DNA from: Polaribacter septentrionalilitoris
GTDB taxonomy: Bacteria; Bacteroidota; Bacteroidia; Flavobacteriales; Flavobacteriaceae
Direction: 5' to 3'
Assembly (NCBI RefSeq): GCF_009832745.1
Contig: NZ_VRMJ01000041.1
Location: 377,001-441,000, forward strand
Length of the DNA stretch: 64,000 bases
Below, one piece after another: positions 34,692 to 46,500 of the stretch. Made by a program: the position numbers and the translations under genes. The notes below the pieces were generated by a model that saw only the letters and a program-made list of their open reading frames with translations, was not told the DNA's origin and did not search any database. Positions within the stretch are counted from its first letter, which is position 1, and the number at the start of each line of letters is the position of its first letter.

Positions 34692-34967
34692 ATGAATAAA
34701 TTAATTTTTCATCAAGACATAAATAATAATTTAATAGTAATTAATATCTCAAATTATCAAGAACTATCCTTGAGATATAGTTTTGAAGAACTAAATAAAA
34801 GAATTTTAAACTTCATTCTTGAAAATAAAATTGAAAATGTTAAGTTAAGTTTTAATAATATTTTATGTGATATTTTTATCATTAATAAAATTTTCAAAAT
34901 TAAAGCTTTACTATTGTATTTTGATATTACAATTTATAGTATAGAAATATCATTTAAATTAAATTAA
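34692..34967 (+). CDS. Hypothetical protein, 91 aa, divergent from the helicase
   Basis: Starts MNKLIFHQDINNNLIVINIS. It alternates strands and helices like a short STAS or Rossmann-type fold, but I do not recognise it. The 53-bp gap to the helicase start must hold both promoters. It is the last gene before attR and ends about 70 bp from it. Confidence 0.45.
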   Translation: MNKLIFHQDINNNLIVINISNYQELSLRYSFEELNKRILNFILENKIENVKLSFNNILCDIFIINKIFKIKALLLYFDITIYSIEISFKLN

Positions 34968-35037
34968 AAGGAACACTTTTAGGAGTACCTGTTTTTTAAA
35001 TAATAAATAAAGTACTATAATCACTAATAAAATCAAA

Positions 35038-35085
35038 GAAGGTTCGAATCCTTCAGGGCTCACATAAACCTTACTAGAAATAGTA
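35038..35085 (+). repeat. Right attachment site (attR) core
   Basis: Perfect 48-bp copy of 1254-1301 including the last 25 bases of tRNA-Arg; the first mismatch is at 35086 (G for A). Similarity persists to about 35132. Confidence 0.93.
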
Positions 35086-35177
35086 GGGTTTTTTGTTTTC
35101 TATAGGTTTTGTTAGAGTTTGCAGTACTTCGCAATAATTTCAATTCAATTAGATTAATAATCAAAATGCACTTTTTA

Positions 35178-35225
35178 GGTGTACAATTAGGTGTACCACT
35201 TTTTTTTCTGGTGTACCATTTTATA
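35178..35225 (+). repeat. Second set of integrase arm-type sites
   Basis: GGTGTACA (35178), GGTGTACCACTTTT (35190) and GGTGTACCATTTT (35210): the same spacing (20 bp for the last two) as at 1407-1439 in the current island. These belong to an older element. Confidence 0.55.
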
Positions 35226-35237
35226 AAATCAAAATCT

Positions 35238-35302
35238 ATGAATAATTTTAAATTAGCTGTTTTGTTTTTCTAGAGAGAAACAGAATAAATAATAAAGGAA
35301 AA
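35238..35302 (+). pseudogene. Remnant 5' end of a second, related integrase
   Basis: ATG at 35238 reads MNNFKLAVLFF then a stop; one base over, the frame continues LERNRINNKGK. This matches the start of the current integrase (MNNYKLSILFVLQ, KINKKGQ) and sits at the same distance from its att core and arm sites. A frameshift and deletion have destroyed the rest. Confidence 0.7.
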
Positions 35303-35812
35303 TGGGATCAATCTCAAAATTGGCATGGGTTTTTTATAGGTTTTCTAGCGTTTTTATTTGGCTATTTATTAGTTTATAGTGGAAATACGTTTTGGCAAAC
35401 AGTGTCAAGATGGAAATGGTTATATATTGGTTTGGCAACAATCCTTTTCTTAATCCGTTTTACAGGATTTGAGTCAATATCAAATATGTACCTTACTTCT
35501 TTAGAATCTATTTCTTGGATATTAGGTGTTTTCGGAATTGGATATTGTTACCTAAATAACCCCAGTAAATTACTAAGTTATTTAAGTGCTGCTGTATATC
35601 CTGTTTATATTATTCATATGTTTGTGTTGTATTTAGGTGCATTATTAATTCTACCTTTAGATCTTCATCCTATGTTACAATTTATTGGAATTGCCGTCTT
35701 TACTTTTATAGTTTGTTTTCTAATATATGAGTTCATCTTTAAAAGAGTAAAGGTTTTAAGACCCTTATTTGGATTGAAATGGAAATTTACACGGGTAATA
35801 CAAAATAAATAA
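35303..35812 (+). pseudogene. Acyltransferase-3 family, C-terminal fragment
   Basis: From about 35303 an open frame with five or six membrane segments runs to 35812. It contains SWILGVFGIGYCYLN and AAVYPVYIIHMFVLYLGALL, typical of the last segments of membrane acyltransferases (acyltransferase_3/OpgC-like). A full-length protein would be about 350-400 aa; only about 170 remain, fused in frame to the integrase remnant. A GTG at 35402 could start a shorter product, but this is almost surely a broken gene. Confidence 0.7.
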
Positions 35813-35923
35813 AACACTTAATTTTAGCTTAATATATTGTTTTTCTTAAGTTTAGAAAAATATTGCAGACATAATACAATAAATAGAACTCATCATAAGT
35901 AAGATAATCAAAAATAGAATTTC

Positions 35924-36955
35924 ATGAAGAAAAAACAAACAAAACTAATGATTAGAGTTATATTACTAGTAGGAACCATTGTCTCGATGTTCTTTGTTCC
36001 ATGGCTTTTGGTTAAAGCATGGATACTTCCCTTACCAGATTCTGTTCAAGGTCAATTAGATGAAGCTCTTGATTATGATTTTGAAGGAATGATTGTTTAC
36101 ATTGATAAAGCAGGTCAAGCTCCTCAAAGTTTTGCTTCAGGTTGGCACAATAGAGAGTCCAAGATACCAGCCAAACCTAATGCTTTATTTAAAATAGCCA
36201 GCATAAGCAAACTATATGATGCAGTTGCTGTTACTAAATTGGTAAGTCAAGGACGCCTTTCTTTGGATAAAACTTTAGCAGAGTATTTGCCAGAACTGAC
36301 AGGAGAAATCGAAAATACAGATAAAATTACGTTAAGATTGATGATTCAGCATAAAAGTGGTATTCCCAATTTTACAGATACTCCAAAATTTTGGGAAAAT
36401 CCAATAAGAACTTACGAAGAAAACCTTACTTTAATAAAGGGTAAACCTGCCAATTTTGAACCAGATGAAGATTATGAATATTGTAACACTAATTATTTGC
36501 TGATTAATAAAATTATGGATAATGAATTAGGTTATGACAATTTTCAATTTATCAAAGAAGAAATTTTAAATCCTTTAGGTCTTAAAAATACGTTTAGTTC
36601 TCTCAAAGAAGTAAGTTTAGATAGTGTGATGAGTGGATACCATATTGGATACGCTCATGATATAAAAATGAAAGATTATGGAATGCATGCCACAGCAGAA
36701 GATGTTGGTGTTTTTCTTAGAGCATTAAATAATGGGGCTTTATTTAATGAAAGAGAGCAAGAAATCTATTCCTCTATTTATGAATATGAACATTCTGGTT
36801 GGGTTCCTGGTTATCAAAGTTTTGCCAAATATTATAAAGATATTGATGCTGTAATTGTAACATTCTATAATACCACTGACCCTAAACTCTATAATTGGAA
36901 CTTATCAGAAATTATCAATAAAAGAATTTATAAAATAGTAAAAAAGCAAAAATAG
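35924..36955 (+). CDS. Serine hydrolase, beta-lactamase/DD-peptidase fold
   Basis: 343 aa with an N-terminal membrane anchor or signal (about 9-31). Class C beta-lactamase/PBP-fold motifs: SISK near residue 93 (nucleophile Ser, general-base Lys), YCN near 184 (YxN), and HSG near 287 (in place of KTG). It acts in the periplasm on an ester or peptide substrate that cannot be named from sequence. One base separates it from the CPBP gene, so they form an operon. Confidence 0.85.
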   Translation: MKKKQTKLMIRVILLVGTIVSMFFVPWLLVKAWILPLPDSVQGQLDEALDYDFEGMIVYIDKAGQAPQSFASGWHNRESKIPAKPNALFKIASISKLYDAVAVTKLVSQGRLSLDKTLAEYLPELTGEIENTDKITLRLMIQHKSGIPNFTDTPKFWENPIRTYEENLTLIKGKPANFEPDEDYEYCNTNYLLINKIMDNELGYDNFQFIKEEILNPLGLKNTFSSLKEVSLDSVMSGYHIGYAHDIKMKDYGMHATAEDVGVFLRALNNGALFNEREQEIYSSIYEYEHSGWVPGYQSFAKYYKDIDAVIVTFYNTTDPKLYNWNLSEIINKRIYKIVKKQK

Positions 36956-36956
36956 C

Positions 36957-37823
36957 ATGAAAGCACAAATTCAAGAAAGATCCATAGAAAGAAATAAAAC
37001 TTGGAAAACAATCTTTCTATTTCTTGCAATCGTTATTCTTCTTACTTCACCTTTTCATTATGCCATAGTTAATTTATATCCATCACGAATATATGTTGGA
37101 GCTATAATGTGGTGTCCTGCAATTGCTGCATTTATTACCTTAAAAATAAAAGGGCGTAAGATTTCATCGCTACATTGGAATTGGGGAAGTTGGAAATATA
37201 TTAGTTGGTCTTATATTGTTCCTGCCTTATATGGTATCATCACTTATATATTTATATGGATTTTCGGTTTTGGAAATTTAGCTAATAGCGAAGCCATAAC
37301 AGAATGGGGAAAAGAACTTGGCTTATTTGGCATAGGCACTTTAAACCCAACATTAATAACTATCATAGCTATTATGTTGTTAGCAACTATAGAGGTTATT
37401 AGAGCCTCTGCAACAACATTAGGGGAAGAAATTGGATGGCGAGGATTTTTTATCTATGAATTAAGAAAGGTTCTTTCATTTACTGGTGTATCAATTTTTA
37501 GCGGATTGATATGGTCTTTTTGGCATTGGCCATTGCTAGTTTACTATAGTAACAATGTCCTATTAGAATTTATAACGTTCACTATCGTAATTGTTTCTAT
37601 GTCATTTATCATGACGTACTATACTTTCAAATCTAAAAGTTTATGGCCTGCTGTAATTTTTCATGCGGTGAGCAATGTATATATTCAGAAAATCTTACCT
37701 CCGTTAACAACAGAAATTGAAGGAACCCAACATTGGCTTGGTGAAAACGGAATTATGTTTGCAATTGTTACCTGCATTTTTGGAATTTACTTTTGGAAAA
37801 AAGGATTGAAGGAACAATTATAA
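36957..37823 (+). CDS. CPBP-family intramembrane metalloprotease
   Basis: 288 aa with about eight membrane segments. The CPBP (Abi/CAAX) signature is complete: EEIGWRGFFIYEL near 161 (EExxxR), FWHWPLLVYY near 186 and IFHAVSN near 238, which supply the metal-binding Glu and His residues. Family members cleave within membranes or modify CAAX-like substrates. The pairing with a periplasmic serine hydrolase suggests cell-envelope or peptide processing. Confidence 0.88.
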   Translation: MKAQIQERSIERNKTWKTIFLFLAIVILLTSPFHYAIVNLYPSRIYVGAIMWCPAIAAFITLKIKGRKISSLHWNWGSWKYISWSYIVPALYGIITYIFIWIFGFGNLANSEAITEWGKELGLFGIGTLNPTLITIIAIMLLATIEVIRASATTLGEEIGWRGFFIYELRKVLSFTGVSIFSGLIWSFWHWPLLVYYSNNVLLEFITFTIVIVSMSFIMTYYTFKSKSLWPAVIFHAVSNVYIQKILPPLTTEIEGTQHWLGENGIMFAIVTCIFGIYFWKKGLKEQL

Positions 37824-37884
37824 ATTACTATTAGTTTGTGATTTTTTATGTTAATCACCAGATATCAAAAGAAAACGGTACATT

Positions 37885-38070
37885 TTATTTAGCTTTTAAT
37901 CTAGATTTTCTATTCAGATTAATTGTATATAAACCTAAAGCAATTCCTGCGAAGAGCAAGAAAAGAATACCATTATCTATTGGTAGTGATGGTGTTCCAG
38001 GAGGTCCAGGAGGTCCTGGTGAGGGCGGAGGAGGCGCTATTATTAATAGTGCTTTTATAAAATTTATCAT
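37885..38070 (-). CDS. Small proline-rich single-membrane protein (PID-CTERM-like)
   Basis: 61 aa: a hydrophobic start, then PPPPSPGPPGPPGTPSLPID, then NGILFLLFAGIALGLYTIN and a basic tail NRKSRLK. The P-I-D-N/G-G motif before a membrane helix and a basic tail resembles short Flavobacteriia proteins with PID-CTERM-type sorting tails. It follows the 1,748-aa T9SS gene on the same strand by 60 bp. A plus-strand frame over the same bases is a shadow. Confidence 0.6.
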   Translation of the reverse strand: MINFIKALLIIAPPPPSPGPPGPPGTPSLPIDNGILFLLFAGIALGLYTINLNRKSRLKAK

Positions 38071-38130
38071 TAGGGGATTTTAAATTTTTATAACTGTTTA
38101 AGCGATATGTTAATTAAACTATTTCTATAC

Positions 38131-41100
38131 TTAGTTGATAATTAGTTTTTTTATGTATTTACCTTTATTTGTCTCTACTTTTAAGATATAAACACTCTTT
38201 GATAGTTTGCTTACATTCAATCTTTTTTCTGAACTTCTTGAATTTTGAGTTTGCCACTTAAAAACTTCTTTACCTAAGATTGAGTAAAGTTTTATTTTTT
38301 GAATTTCAATACTATCATTGGTACTAACCACAATTTCTTTTGAACTTCTATTGTAATGGCTTTTTATTTTATTTAACAAGGTTTTATCATTAATACTCAG
38401 CGTTTCGTTTTTATTGAAAAATCGAATAAAAAACCTATTTGTATAGGTACCTTTATCAAGTGTTATTTGAACTCCTTTTGTATCAATTTTATGATATTCT
38501 TCTGTCAATTCATCATATAAGAAAACATCTTGTTCACTTAAATTCCATTGATCTATTTTAATATTAAGTGTATTATTTTTATCTAAAACTATTTCTAATG
38601 GTACAGATAATTCATTAGAAATTTCACCTACACCTGCAATAACATAAATGGCATTGTTAGAGAATTTCCAGTACGCATCTGTATTGTTTACATTAAACAT
38701 ATAGCTGTCATAACCATTATCATAGTCAAAAGAATTGTTTTTGTTAAATGATATACCGATTTGACGATGTATTAATTTGTTTTCATTAGAGCTATATTCA
38801 ATTCCTAATTTTAAAACAGGAAGTTTATTAATCTGTTTTTTTCTTTCATTTTTAAAGAAAATAGATTGTGCACCTTCTGTGATATATTCTCTTTGACTAT
38901 TGTTAAATACAATTGGGCCACCATCATCATCTCCACCAATAAAGAAACCTTGACCAACAGGTATATATTCTTTGGGTTCTCTATAAGTAAAGCCAGAACC
39001 TGAACTATATGAACAACTTATTTGTCCATCAATATCTTTTAGTTTTAAATGATCAATAGAAATATTACCCACATCATTAGAGGTAAATGTTATTGTATTT
39101 CCTTGTTCTAAACATATTGGTATTTCTTTAGTGGTATAGTTAAGTTGTAGTGGAAAATTAACGGTTCTGTTCTGAACTCCGTTCACGCTAAGAGTTAAGT
39201 TTTTACCTGTTAGTGATTTGTATCTAATTCTTAAGGTATCAATTCCTCTTGATATTCTAGAAAAAGTTATTGATTCATTAGCATTATCTAATATAACAAC
39301 ATTAGTTCCCAAATCATTTGTAGTAGTAGCAGCATTTAGTTCTGCATTTTCTGCTTCTAGAATAAAATCAAATGCACCTACTAGAGTTTCATCATCAGCA
39401 ACAACTCCCATTGCAATATTTCTAGTAGAATAACCACCAATATAACCAGAGTAAGTATGACCATTATTGGTGTCTATTTCACTTGCATGTTGCCAAAAGT
39501 AAAGTGTACCGTTTATAGAGTTGATATTATCTTCAATAAACTTTTTTACACTGATGGCTGAAGCATAGGGATTACCGAGTAAATAAAATTCGTTTCCTCC
39601 AACAGTTGTATTAAGATTACCATCATTTGGAATACCTGTAAAGGTGTAGTTTTGAGTAGATCCTGGTCCTTTAATAGTGAAACCATCTGTATTTAAAATT
39701 GAATTTGTATTACCTTTTTGAATCCAGTTAGAAACTAATCCGTCTGAACTAGCAAAAGTATATATCCAAGTTGATGCTATTGAAATTGGAGTTGTAGTGT
39801 CTCCGTCTAAACCTTCAACAAAATTAATATCTACCACAGGTGAACTGCTAGTTGTAGGGTTTGTGCCGTCTTTTAAAACATTACTTAAAGTAAATGTATT
39901 TCCACTGCTTACTACAGGAGAGCTCATGTAATTGTATCTGAATTTACTTGGGGATTCAGAATTTTGATCTTTGTATATTTTTCCAGAGCCATTAATTTTA
40001 CTAGTAGCTGTATGTGTTTGTATTAATTGAGATGAACCAGCTAAACGAATTTCGCTTGTAGAATTGTTAAAAGTGATGTTATCTGTAACTACTAATAAAT
40101 TGTTGTTAATTGTTAATTTATTGCCAGAATTAATAGTGAGTTCCTTAGCACTAAGTTTGTTTGATGTTTCAAAATTTTCTGCAATAACAACTCTTCTTGT
40201 TCTATCAGGAAAACCATTATTCCAACCACCAGAAGTTCTGTTTGTTGGATTTGTTCTGTGAACTCCTATTCTAAGATTAGATTCTGCATTAGCATTAGTA
40301 ATTTCTGATATTAATGGGGAATGAGGATGTCTTTCTGGTCCGCCAGAACCTAGATCTCTGTAAGCATCTAAATTGTCATCAACAAAAGCAACCCATTCTG
40401 TAGTTTCAAAATCTTTATTTGTAGAGGTTATTTGATCTGTTCTTACATAAGAGGTTGTGTTATTAATATTAAAAGCAGTTTCATATCTATTATTCCAAGA
40501 TGTAGAGCCATTTACAAAACCTTTTGGATGTGTTAAAAGTAGAATGTCATTAGCGTCTGAAAAATTAGTAATATTATCATTTACTAAACCAGAATAACTA
40601 GAGCCTGTATTTGTAATTAAGATTGTTGCTCCTGGAGCTAAACCTGAAGGTATAGTATAGGTTACGTCTGGAATGACATCTGTTTGAGGTCCTGTAGTAT
40701 TGTTATAAAGAGATAGTTTTATACTATTGGCAAGAATTGAATTTGTAGGATGTATATTTGAAATTTCGATTACCCTGTCTGTAGATGTCTGTAATATTTG
40801 AGTAATTAAAGGTGTACCAGAAACGTGCGCATCTCTATAGTCTACATCACCAATAGTTATAACATCACCATCAGTGTCTTGTAATGTTGTGGGGTCATCG
40901 ATATTAGCATTTATATCAGAATAATTATCAGAAGTAAGTGTATTGTCAATTCCGTTATTACCAACATTTCCATCTGTTTTTCCATCAGAATTTACATCCG
41001 TTAATCCTGCGCCAGATTCTGTTATATCAAAAATACCATCATCATCAGAGTCAAAATCTACATAATCAGCATCTCCATCATTATCTGAATTGATAGCAGT

Positions 41101-43377
41101 TAGACCAGATCCATAAGCAGTATCTAAACCAGAACTAGAAAAAACACCATTGGGTTGAATATAATCTATGGTAGTTTGGGCTTCTATGTTATCTGGAATT
41201 CCATCATTGTCTGAATCTAAATCTTTATCGTTATTTAAACCATCACCATCAAAGTCAATAAGACTCGCAAAACAAGATTGAGGTTGGGTGCTCCAAACAA
41301 AATTATCCATACCATGTAAATCTGCTCTACTGTTAAAAATAGCACCACTTACAACACTATGAACTACAGAAACGTTTGATACAGCTGAATTTGTAATAAA
41401 ACCAATAGAAGTCTCTACATTATTACCAATTAACATAGTACCTTGGCTAACATCATTACTATCAAAAATATCTACAGTTGCTGTTGCATCATTTCCTAAA
41501 AAACTACTTTGAAAATAAGCTACAAGTTGGCTCCCTGCAAAAATTTCATATTTAACTACAGTAGCAGGATCATCATTGAACGTATCTAGAATGTCTACTA
41601 AATCAAAACTAAAAGCATAAACAGGTGTTGTAAATCCAATATTTACGGTATAGACTTCACCTGGAACCAAATCTATAGAAGGTTTTACGTAAATGGCATC
41701 TCCGCTTGTACCAGATCTAAATTCTGAACCTGTGGTTTGTCTAAATTGATTTCTTCTTGTTGTTGGGTTTGCTGCTGTTGTACTAAAAGATAGTGTGCCA
41801 TTTGTAAATGTACCTGTTGTTGTTGCTGCACTACCATCTGTACCAGGTGCTCCAGGCAATGAACCGAAATCATTATTTCCGTTAAGAATTGTTAAATTTA
41901 ATCCTTTAGAATAGGCAGCAGCTTCAAAACCAGATTCTTGATATCCTAAACCGTTGTTAGTGTTGTCTCCAATAGCATAAATTTCAAAACCACTATCTGT
42001 ATAAACGGTTTGATCTGGTTGAGGGTTTGAAGCGCCTGGAATAATACAAATTTCATCGGTATCTAAAATTCCATCATTATCATCATCTAAATCTGATAAG
42101 TCTACAACACCATCTCCATCTGTATCTTTATCTGTAATGGTAAATGTTGCAGATACAAAGGTTATTGAGTATTTAGGATTGCTAAGTGTACCTCGTGTAA
42201 TGACATACTTACCTACGGTTTCTCCAGCAACTCTGCTTAAGCTTCCAGATAAGGAGTCCCCACTTTCTAAACTACCAGAAGTAATGGTGTAGGTTAGAGG
42301 AGGATCTGAATCTCCAATTTCTTTTGATACAGCATCAGCTGTAACTGTAATTGGAATTCCAGAAGAATTTTCTGATGATACAATTACATTATCTATAGAA
42401 ATATCTGATTGCCAACTATTAGCTCTAATGGCTTCAAACTGAATGGTAATTACTTGACCGTCATAAGCACTTAAATCTAAAGTTTGAGGAAGCCATCCAT
42501 TTCCCTGATTACCAGTTCTAGTAAACAAAGTTGTATAGTTTGTGCCTCCATTGGTACTGACATTTACATTAAAAGTTCCCATATTAGCGGCAGCATCTCT
42601 TGCATACATATGATAGTCTAACGATATTTCAGCGTTTATTTTTCCTGTAAAATCGAATTCTTTTTCTAAATGGGCTACATCTCCTAATGCTCGTGGAAAT
42701 GGAGAAGTAGACATTTCTACATACATAAACCAACTTCCTTCTGAAGCACCATTTTGAGGACCTGTACCACCTGAAGGTGTACTCTGTCCATTTGTCCAGT
42801 CAAAGTCATCACCAGTACCTTGTGACCACCCATCTAATGAATTTTCAAAACTGAAACCTTGAATATTTGGAGCAGTATCATCACATAACTCTAATGTGAT
42901 TGAATTAATTGTTCCTCCATCTTGAGCTGTATCATCTGTAACTTCTAAAGTCCAATTTCCTGCTGAATTTTCAGTATTAAAATCACTTAAATTACCTTCT
43001 GGAACATAAGTGCCATTTATTGTAGTGTTACTTGTAGGCAGTGTATTGCTAGAAGCATCATCAAATGTTGCTGTATAATTATTTCCATTTCCACCATTAT
43101 CTGTTGATAGTTCTACTCTAGTTCCTGTAGGAGAAATTAGGTAAATGTCTAAATCGGAATTCCAAGTGTGTGAAATATTAATGGTTATATTAACATCACC
43201 AATTGTAAAACTATCTGGAACGTTTATAATTTCATTGTAGCTTACATTACCTGAAGTGCTTATAGAAGTTCCAGGATTAATAGTATAATCTGTACATGTT
43301 TGTGCATGGAGATTAAATGAAAAAATAATCAATGTAAATAGTGATATAAACCATTTACTTTTAGATTTAGGGGTCAT
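38131..43377 (-). CDS. Giant T9SS-exported multidomain surface protein, 1,748 aa
   Basis: I chose ATG 43377 ([14 protein letters not shown]) because it gives a clean signal peptide ending LHAQT. In order: a proprotein-convertase P-like domain (about 35-175), a MAM/jelly-roll-like domain (about 190-340), an MBG-like repeat (about 350-410), thrombospondin-type-3 calcium motifs ([19 protein letters not shown] near 420 and again near 700-830), a lamin-tail-like domain (about 840-960), a beta-rich region and a T9SS type A sorting domain ending KKLIIN. It would sit on the cell surface or be secreted. The C-terminal 650 residues resemble those of the next gene. Confidence 0.85.
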   Translation of the reverse strand: MTPKSKSKWFISLFTLIIFSFNLHAQTCTDYTINPGTSISTSGNVSYNEIINVPDSFTIGDVNITINISHTWNSDLDIYLISPTGTRVELSTDNGGNGNNYTATFDDASSNTLPTSNTTINGTYVPEGNLSDFNTENSAGNWTLEVTDDTAQDGGTINSITLELCDDTAPNIQGFSFENSLDGWSQGTGDDFDWTNGQSTPSGGTGPQNGASEGSWFMYVEMSTSPFPRALGDVAHLEKEFDFTGKINAEISLDYHMYARDAAANMGTFNVNVSTNGGTNYTTLFTRTGNQGNGWLPQTLDLSAYDGQVITIQFEAIRANSWQSDISIDNVIVSSENSSGIPITVTADAVSKEIGDSDPPLTYTITSGSLESGDSLSGSLSRVAGETVGKYVITRGTLSNPKYSITFVSATFTITDKDTDGDGVVDLSDLDDDNDGILDTDEICIIPGASNPQPDQTVYTDSGFEIYAIGDNTNNGLGYQESGFEAAAYSKGLNLTILNGNNDFGSLPGAPGTDGSAATTTGTFTNGTLSFSTTAANPTTRRNQFRQTTGSEFRSGTSGDAIYVKPSIDLVPGEVYTVNIGFTTPVYAFSFDLVDILDTFNDDPATVVKYEIFAGSQLVAYFQSSFLGNDATATVDIFDSNDVSQGTMLIGNNVETSIGFITNSAVSNVSVVHSVVSGAIFNSRADLHGMDNFVWSTQPQSCFASLIDFDGDGLNNDKDLDSDNDGIPDNIEAQTTIDYIQPNGVFSSSGLDTAYGSGLTAINSDNDGDADYVDFDSDDDGIFDITESGAGLTDVNSDGKTDGNVGNNGIDNTLTSDNYSDINANIDDPTTLQDTDGDVITIGDVDYRDAHVSGTPLITQILQTSTDRVIEISNIHPTNSILANSIKLSLYNNTTGPQTDVIPDVTYTIPSGLAPGATILITNTGSSYSGLVNDNITNFSDANDILLLTHPKGFVNGSTSWNNRYETAFNINNTTSYVRTDQITSTNKDFETTEWVAFVDDNLDAYRDLGSGGPERHPHSPLISEITNANAESNLRIGVHRTNPTNRTSGGWNNGFPDRTRRVVIAENFETSNKLSAKELTINSGNKLTINNNLLVVTDNITFNNSTSEIRLAGSSQLIQTHTATSKINGSGKIYKDQNSESPSKFRYNYMSSPVVSSGNTFTLSNVLKDGTNPTTSSSPVVDINFVEGLDGDTTTPISIASTWIYTFASSDGLVSNWIQKGNTNSILNTDGFTIKGPGSTQNYTFTGIPNDGNLNTTVGGNEFYLLGNPYASAISVKKFIEDNINSINGTLYFWQHASEIDTNNGHTYSGYIGGYSTRNIAMGVVADDETLVGAFDFILEAENAELNAATTTNDLGTNVVILDNANESITFSRISRGIDTLRIRYKSLTGKNLTLSVNGVQNRTVNFPLQLNYTTKEIPICLEQGNTITFTSNDVGNISIDHLKLKDIDGQISCSYSSGSGFTYREPKEYIPVGQGFFIGGDDDGGPIVFNNSQREYITEGAQSIFFKNERKKQINKLPVLKLGIEYSSNENKLIHRQIGISFNKNNSFDYDNGYDSYMFNVNNTDAYWKFSNNAIYVIAGVGEISNELSVPLEIVLDKNNTLNIKIDQWNLSEQDVFLYDELTEEYHKIDTKGVQITLDKGTYTNRFFIRFFNKNETLSINDKTLLNKIKSHYNRSSKEIVVSTNDSIEIQKIKLYSILGKEVFKWQTQNSRSSEKRLNVSKLSKSVYILKVETNKGKYIKKLIIN

Positions 43378-43490
43378 AAAGTAATTATTTAGGGGTATTG
43401 TAAAGCTATGACAACAATACAATTAGTTTGTAAAAGTATAAAAATATTTTTAAATCACCCAAGCATTGTAAGTTTTAGTTGTATATGTAA

Positions 43491-43523
43491 AAAAAAGAGC
43501 AAGTAATACTTGCTCTTTTTTTT
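43491..43523. terminator. Strong bidirectional terminator
   Basis: GAGCAAG (43497-43503), TAATA loop, CTTGCTC (43509-43515), with A-run before and T-run after. It lies 24 bp past the stop of the 3,028-aa gene on the minus strand. Confidence 0.85.
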
Positions 43524-43546
43524 GTGATTCTTAGTGGTTTTAAAAA

Positions 43547-46500
43547 TTATTGTTTGATAATTTTTTTTGTAAAAACTCCTTTATCTGTTTTTACTTTTAC
43601 AATATATACAGTAGAGGAGAGGTTGCTTATGTCAAATTTAGATGTATGATTATTTTCTGTATTTTTCCACTCTTTAAGTCTTTGACCTAGAGTATTAAAT
43701 ATTTCTAGATTAGTGATGTTTAGATTGTTCTTGTTCTGAAGAATAATATGCTTAGAACTATTGTTTAGATATATATTTAATTCATTATTAATAATATTTT
43801 TATCTGTATTTAAAGCTGATTCAGATTGATTATTAAACTTGATAAAGAAACGGTCATTGTAAGTTCCTTTTTGCAGGTTAAATTCAATAGGTTTTTCTTC
43901 TGATAATTTATGGTAAATGTCAGTTACTTTATCATGAATGTAAATATCTCTATCAATATTTCTTTGATGATCTATTTCTATACTGAATGTATTGTTGTTG
44001 TCAATTACAATACTTAAAGGAACTTCAAGTTTATCAGATATTTCTGGAACCCCAGCAATAATGAGTTTTTTATCAGAAAAATCTGGGAAATGCCAATAGA
44101 AATCTGTAGATCCAATGTCGAAGACTTCACTATCATAACCGTTATCATAATCAAATGTATTGCCACTTCTAAAAGATATTCCAATTTGTCGATGTAAATT
44201 AATGTTATTAGTGCCAATATGATTGAATCCTAATTTTAAAACAGGTAATAAATCAGTTTTATTTTGGTTTTTTGTATTGGTTTTTGCAGATTTTTCACTT
44301 TTTTCATTTTTAAAGAAATAGGTTCCAGTTCCACCACCACTTCCATCAGTAACAAAAATATCAGTCTCAAAGTTTCTCATAGAGTTTTCGAATCTTACTT
44401 CACCACCACTGTGAGAAGCTGAGACAAAGAAACCTTGAGCGACAGCAATATACCTGTTAGGGGCATGATAAGTACCATCACCAATACCAGGTAAATTCCC
44501 TTCTCTGAATTTAAGATCATCAATAATTAAATTATAATCATTATCAGCAGAAATGGTAAAAGAGAAAACATCTACCCAATTTAGGGTAATGGTAACTCCA
44601 TCTGTGTCTGAGTCTGTTAAAATGTGAGTAACATCATCATTACCAGTGCCGTTATCGCTAAAAGTAACTTCTACATCTTGCCCAGTTCCTTTTTTGGCGA
44701 TGAAAATACTAACTACATCTACGGCTTTATTAAATGAAAGGGTTGAGGTGTAAGTAGCATCTATTTCATCATTTAAATCTAAGTAATTTCCAGTTGTATT
44801 TCCAGCTTCATCTTCTGTAGTATCTAAATCTTGTTTGTTGTTAGAAGTTGTATAAGTAACCGTAAAACCTTCTACAGTTTGTTGAACATCTGTAACATTA
44901 TCGGTAGCATCTTCGAAATCAAAAGTAAAAGGAGCAACAGCAGGTACACTATTTGCTGCAATACCCATTGCTATATTTCTTTGGGAATATCCTCCTTGGT
45001 AGCCTGTTAAATTGTGTCCTTCTGAACTGGAAGGGCTAAAGCTATCTTCTCCAGTATGTTCCCAGAAATATAATGTACCATCAATTGAACTTAGATTTGT
45101 ACTTATAAAGTTCACCGCATCTAATGCACTAGGATATGGGTTTCCTAATAGACTTGTTTTATTGGCAGTAAAATTGAATGTAATAGAACCATCGTTTGGC
45201 GTACCTATAAATGTAAAGTTTTGTGGGTTTTGTCCAGTACTTTTCATAGAGTAACCTTGCCCCCTTTGTAAAATACCTGTTTCGAATGTTTGTACCCAAT
45301 CAGACTGTACTTGACCATTAAGGAAAGAATATATCCAATAAGGTGCAATTTTAATAGGTACATCTGGTGAAACAGTTCCTGTTGCACCATCATAAATATT
45401 ACCATCTCCAGTCCAGTTGATACTTCTTGCAGTGGAAGTTTCTGAAGTGGGTACATTACCATCAAACATTACTTGGCCAACTCTAAAAGAGTTTTTATTT
45501 AACTCTCTTACTGGAGATGTCCAATAGTGATATCTATAAATACTTGGTACAATTGCAGCTTGATCTCTGTATAATTTTCCATTTCCTTGTACATTAGATA
45601 AACCAGTGTGCGTCTGTACTAATTGTCCATTTCCTAATAATTTAATTTCACCGTCTAAAATAAAATCTTCATCAAATTCTAAATATTTATTGTCAGCAAC
45701 CATTAATTTTGAGCCTGATTTAATCCAAACACACTCAACAATTGCATCTTCTGTTAAAGTTGGGTGATTAGAACTGCCTTGGGCATCTATTACCATTACT
45801 TTGTCTTTATCTGCTATATTTGTTGTTGGTTTGCCAGCATTAAAACCACCATTCCATCTATCTGCTTCTACGGTTTCTGCACCAGTCCAGAAAATACCGT
45901 TTATTTCTGTAAATGTAAAATATTTTGTGCCGTTAAAATCGTAATTCGCCTCGTAAACATTTTCTAAATTTATTGTGGTAGCTGTCAATTTTATGTATTC
46001 TACGTTTGTTGTAAACGCAGCATCATCAGCTACTTTTAGGGCTTTAATAGTATATCCTGTATTTAATGCTGCATCTATAATACTTTGGCTTGCGGCTATT
46101 TGTACAGAACCTACAGAACCATTTTCAACAATTTTCCAAGTTCTTCCTAAAGTATTTTCTGGAGCACAAATAAGTTTTGATGTAGAGGTGTCTGTGTCTA
46201 ATAAACCTCCATTGTCATTACCCCACATTAAGAAATCTTTATTGTTGTTAAATGAATTGGCATTAGCATTGTTTGACGCAGCTATTGCTCCTAAACCAAT
46301 TGTTATTATAGCATCTGAACTAACCCCAACAGATTTAGATTGTTTTTGAATAAAATCCATAACATCATCTCTACCTATACCTGCAACATCGTTATGATAA
46401 TTGCTGTTTGCTGTATAATCCCAAACTTTTGTAGATTGGTCTGCTAAAATATAATCGCCTTCTATAATATCTCCACTATAAGAAACTGAACTTAGCGTAA

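Larger units (their letters stand above)
1254..35085. mobile_element. 33.8-kb tRNA-Arg-integrated genomic island
   Basis: The island is bounded by the 48-bp direct repeat. The integrase lies about 150 bp inside the left end, and the cargo is accessory: SOS polymerases, defence genes, dnd phosphorothioation, replication-like ATPases. I see no relaxase, type IV coupling protein, TraG-like conjugation genes, or phage structural genes, so it is best called an integrative island or satellite-like element. It may be moved by helper elements. The ends are firm; the mode of transfer is unknown. Confidence 0.9.

Noticed and set aside
35402..35812. Complete 136-aa membrane protein starting at GTG 35402
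   Set aside because: The frame continues upstream through further membrane-helix sequence into the integrase remnant, so it is the tail of a broken acyltransferase, not an intact gene.
37838..38083. Plus-strand 81-aa frame over the proline-rich gene
   Set aside because: It is the reverse shadow of the PPG repeat. The minus-strand frame has a coherent hydrophobic start, PID motif, membrane helix and basic tail.
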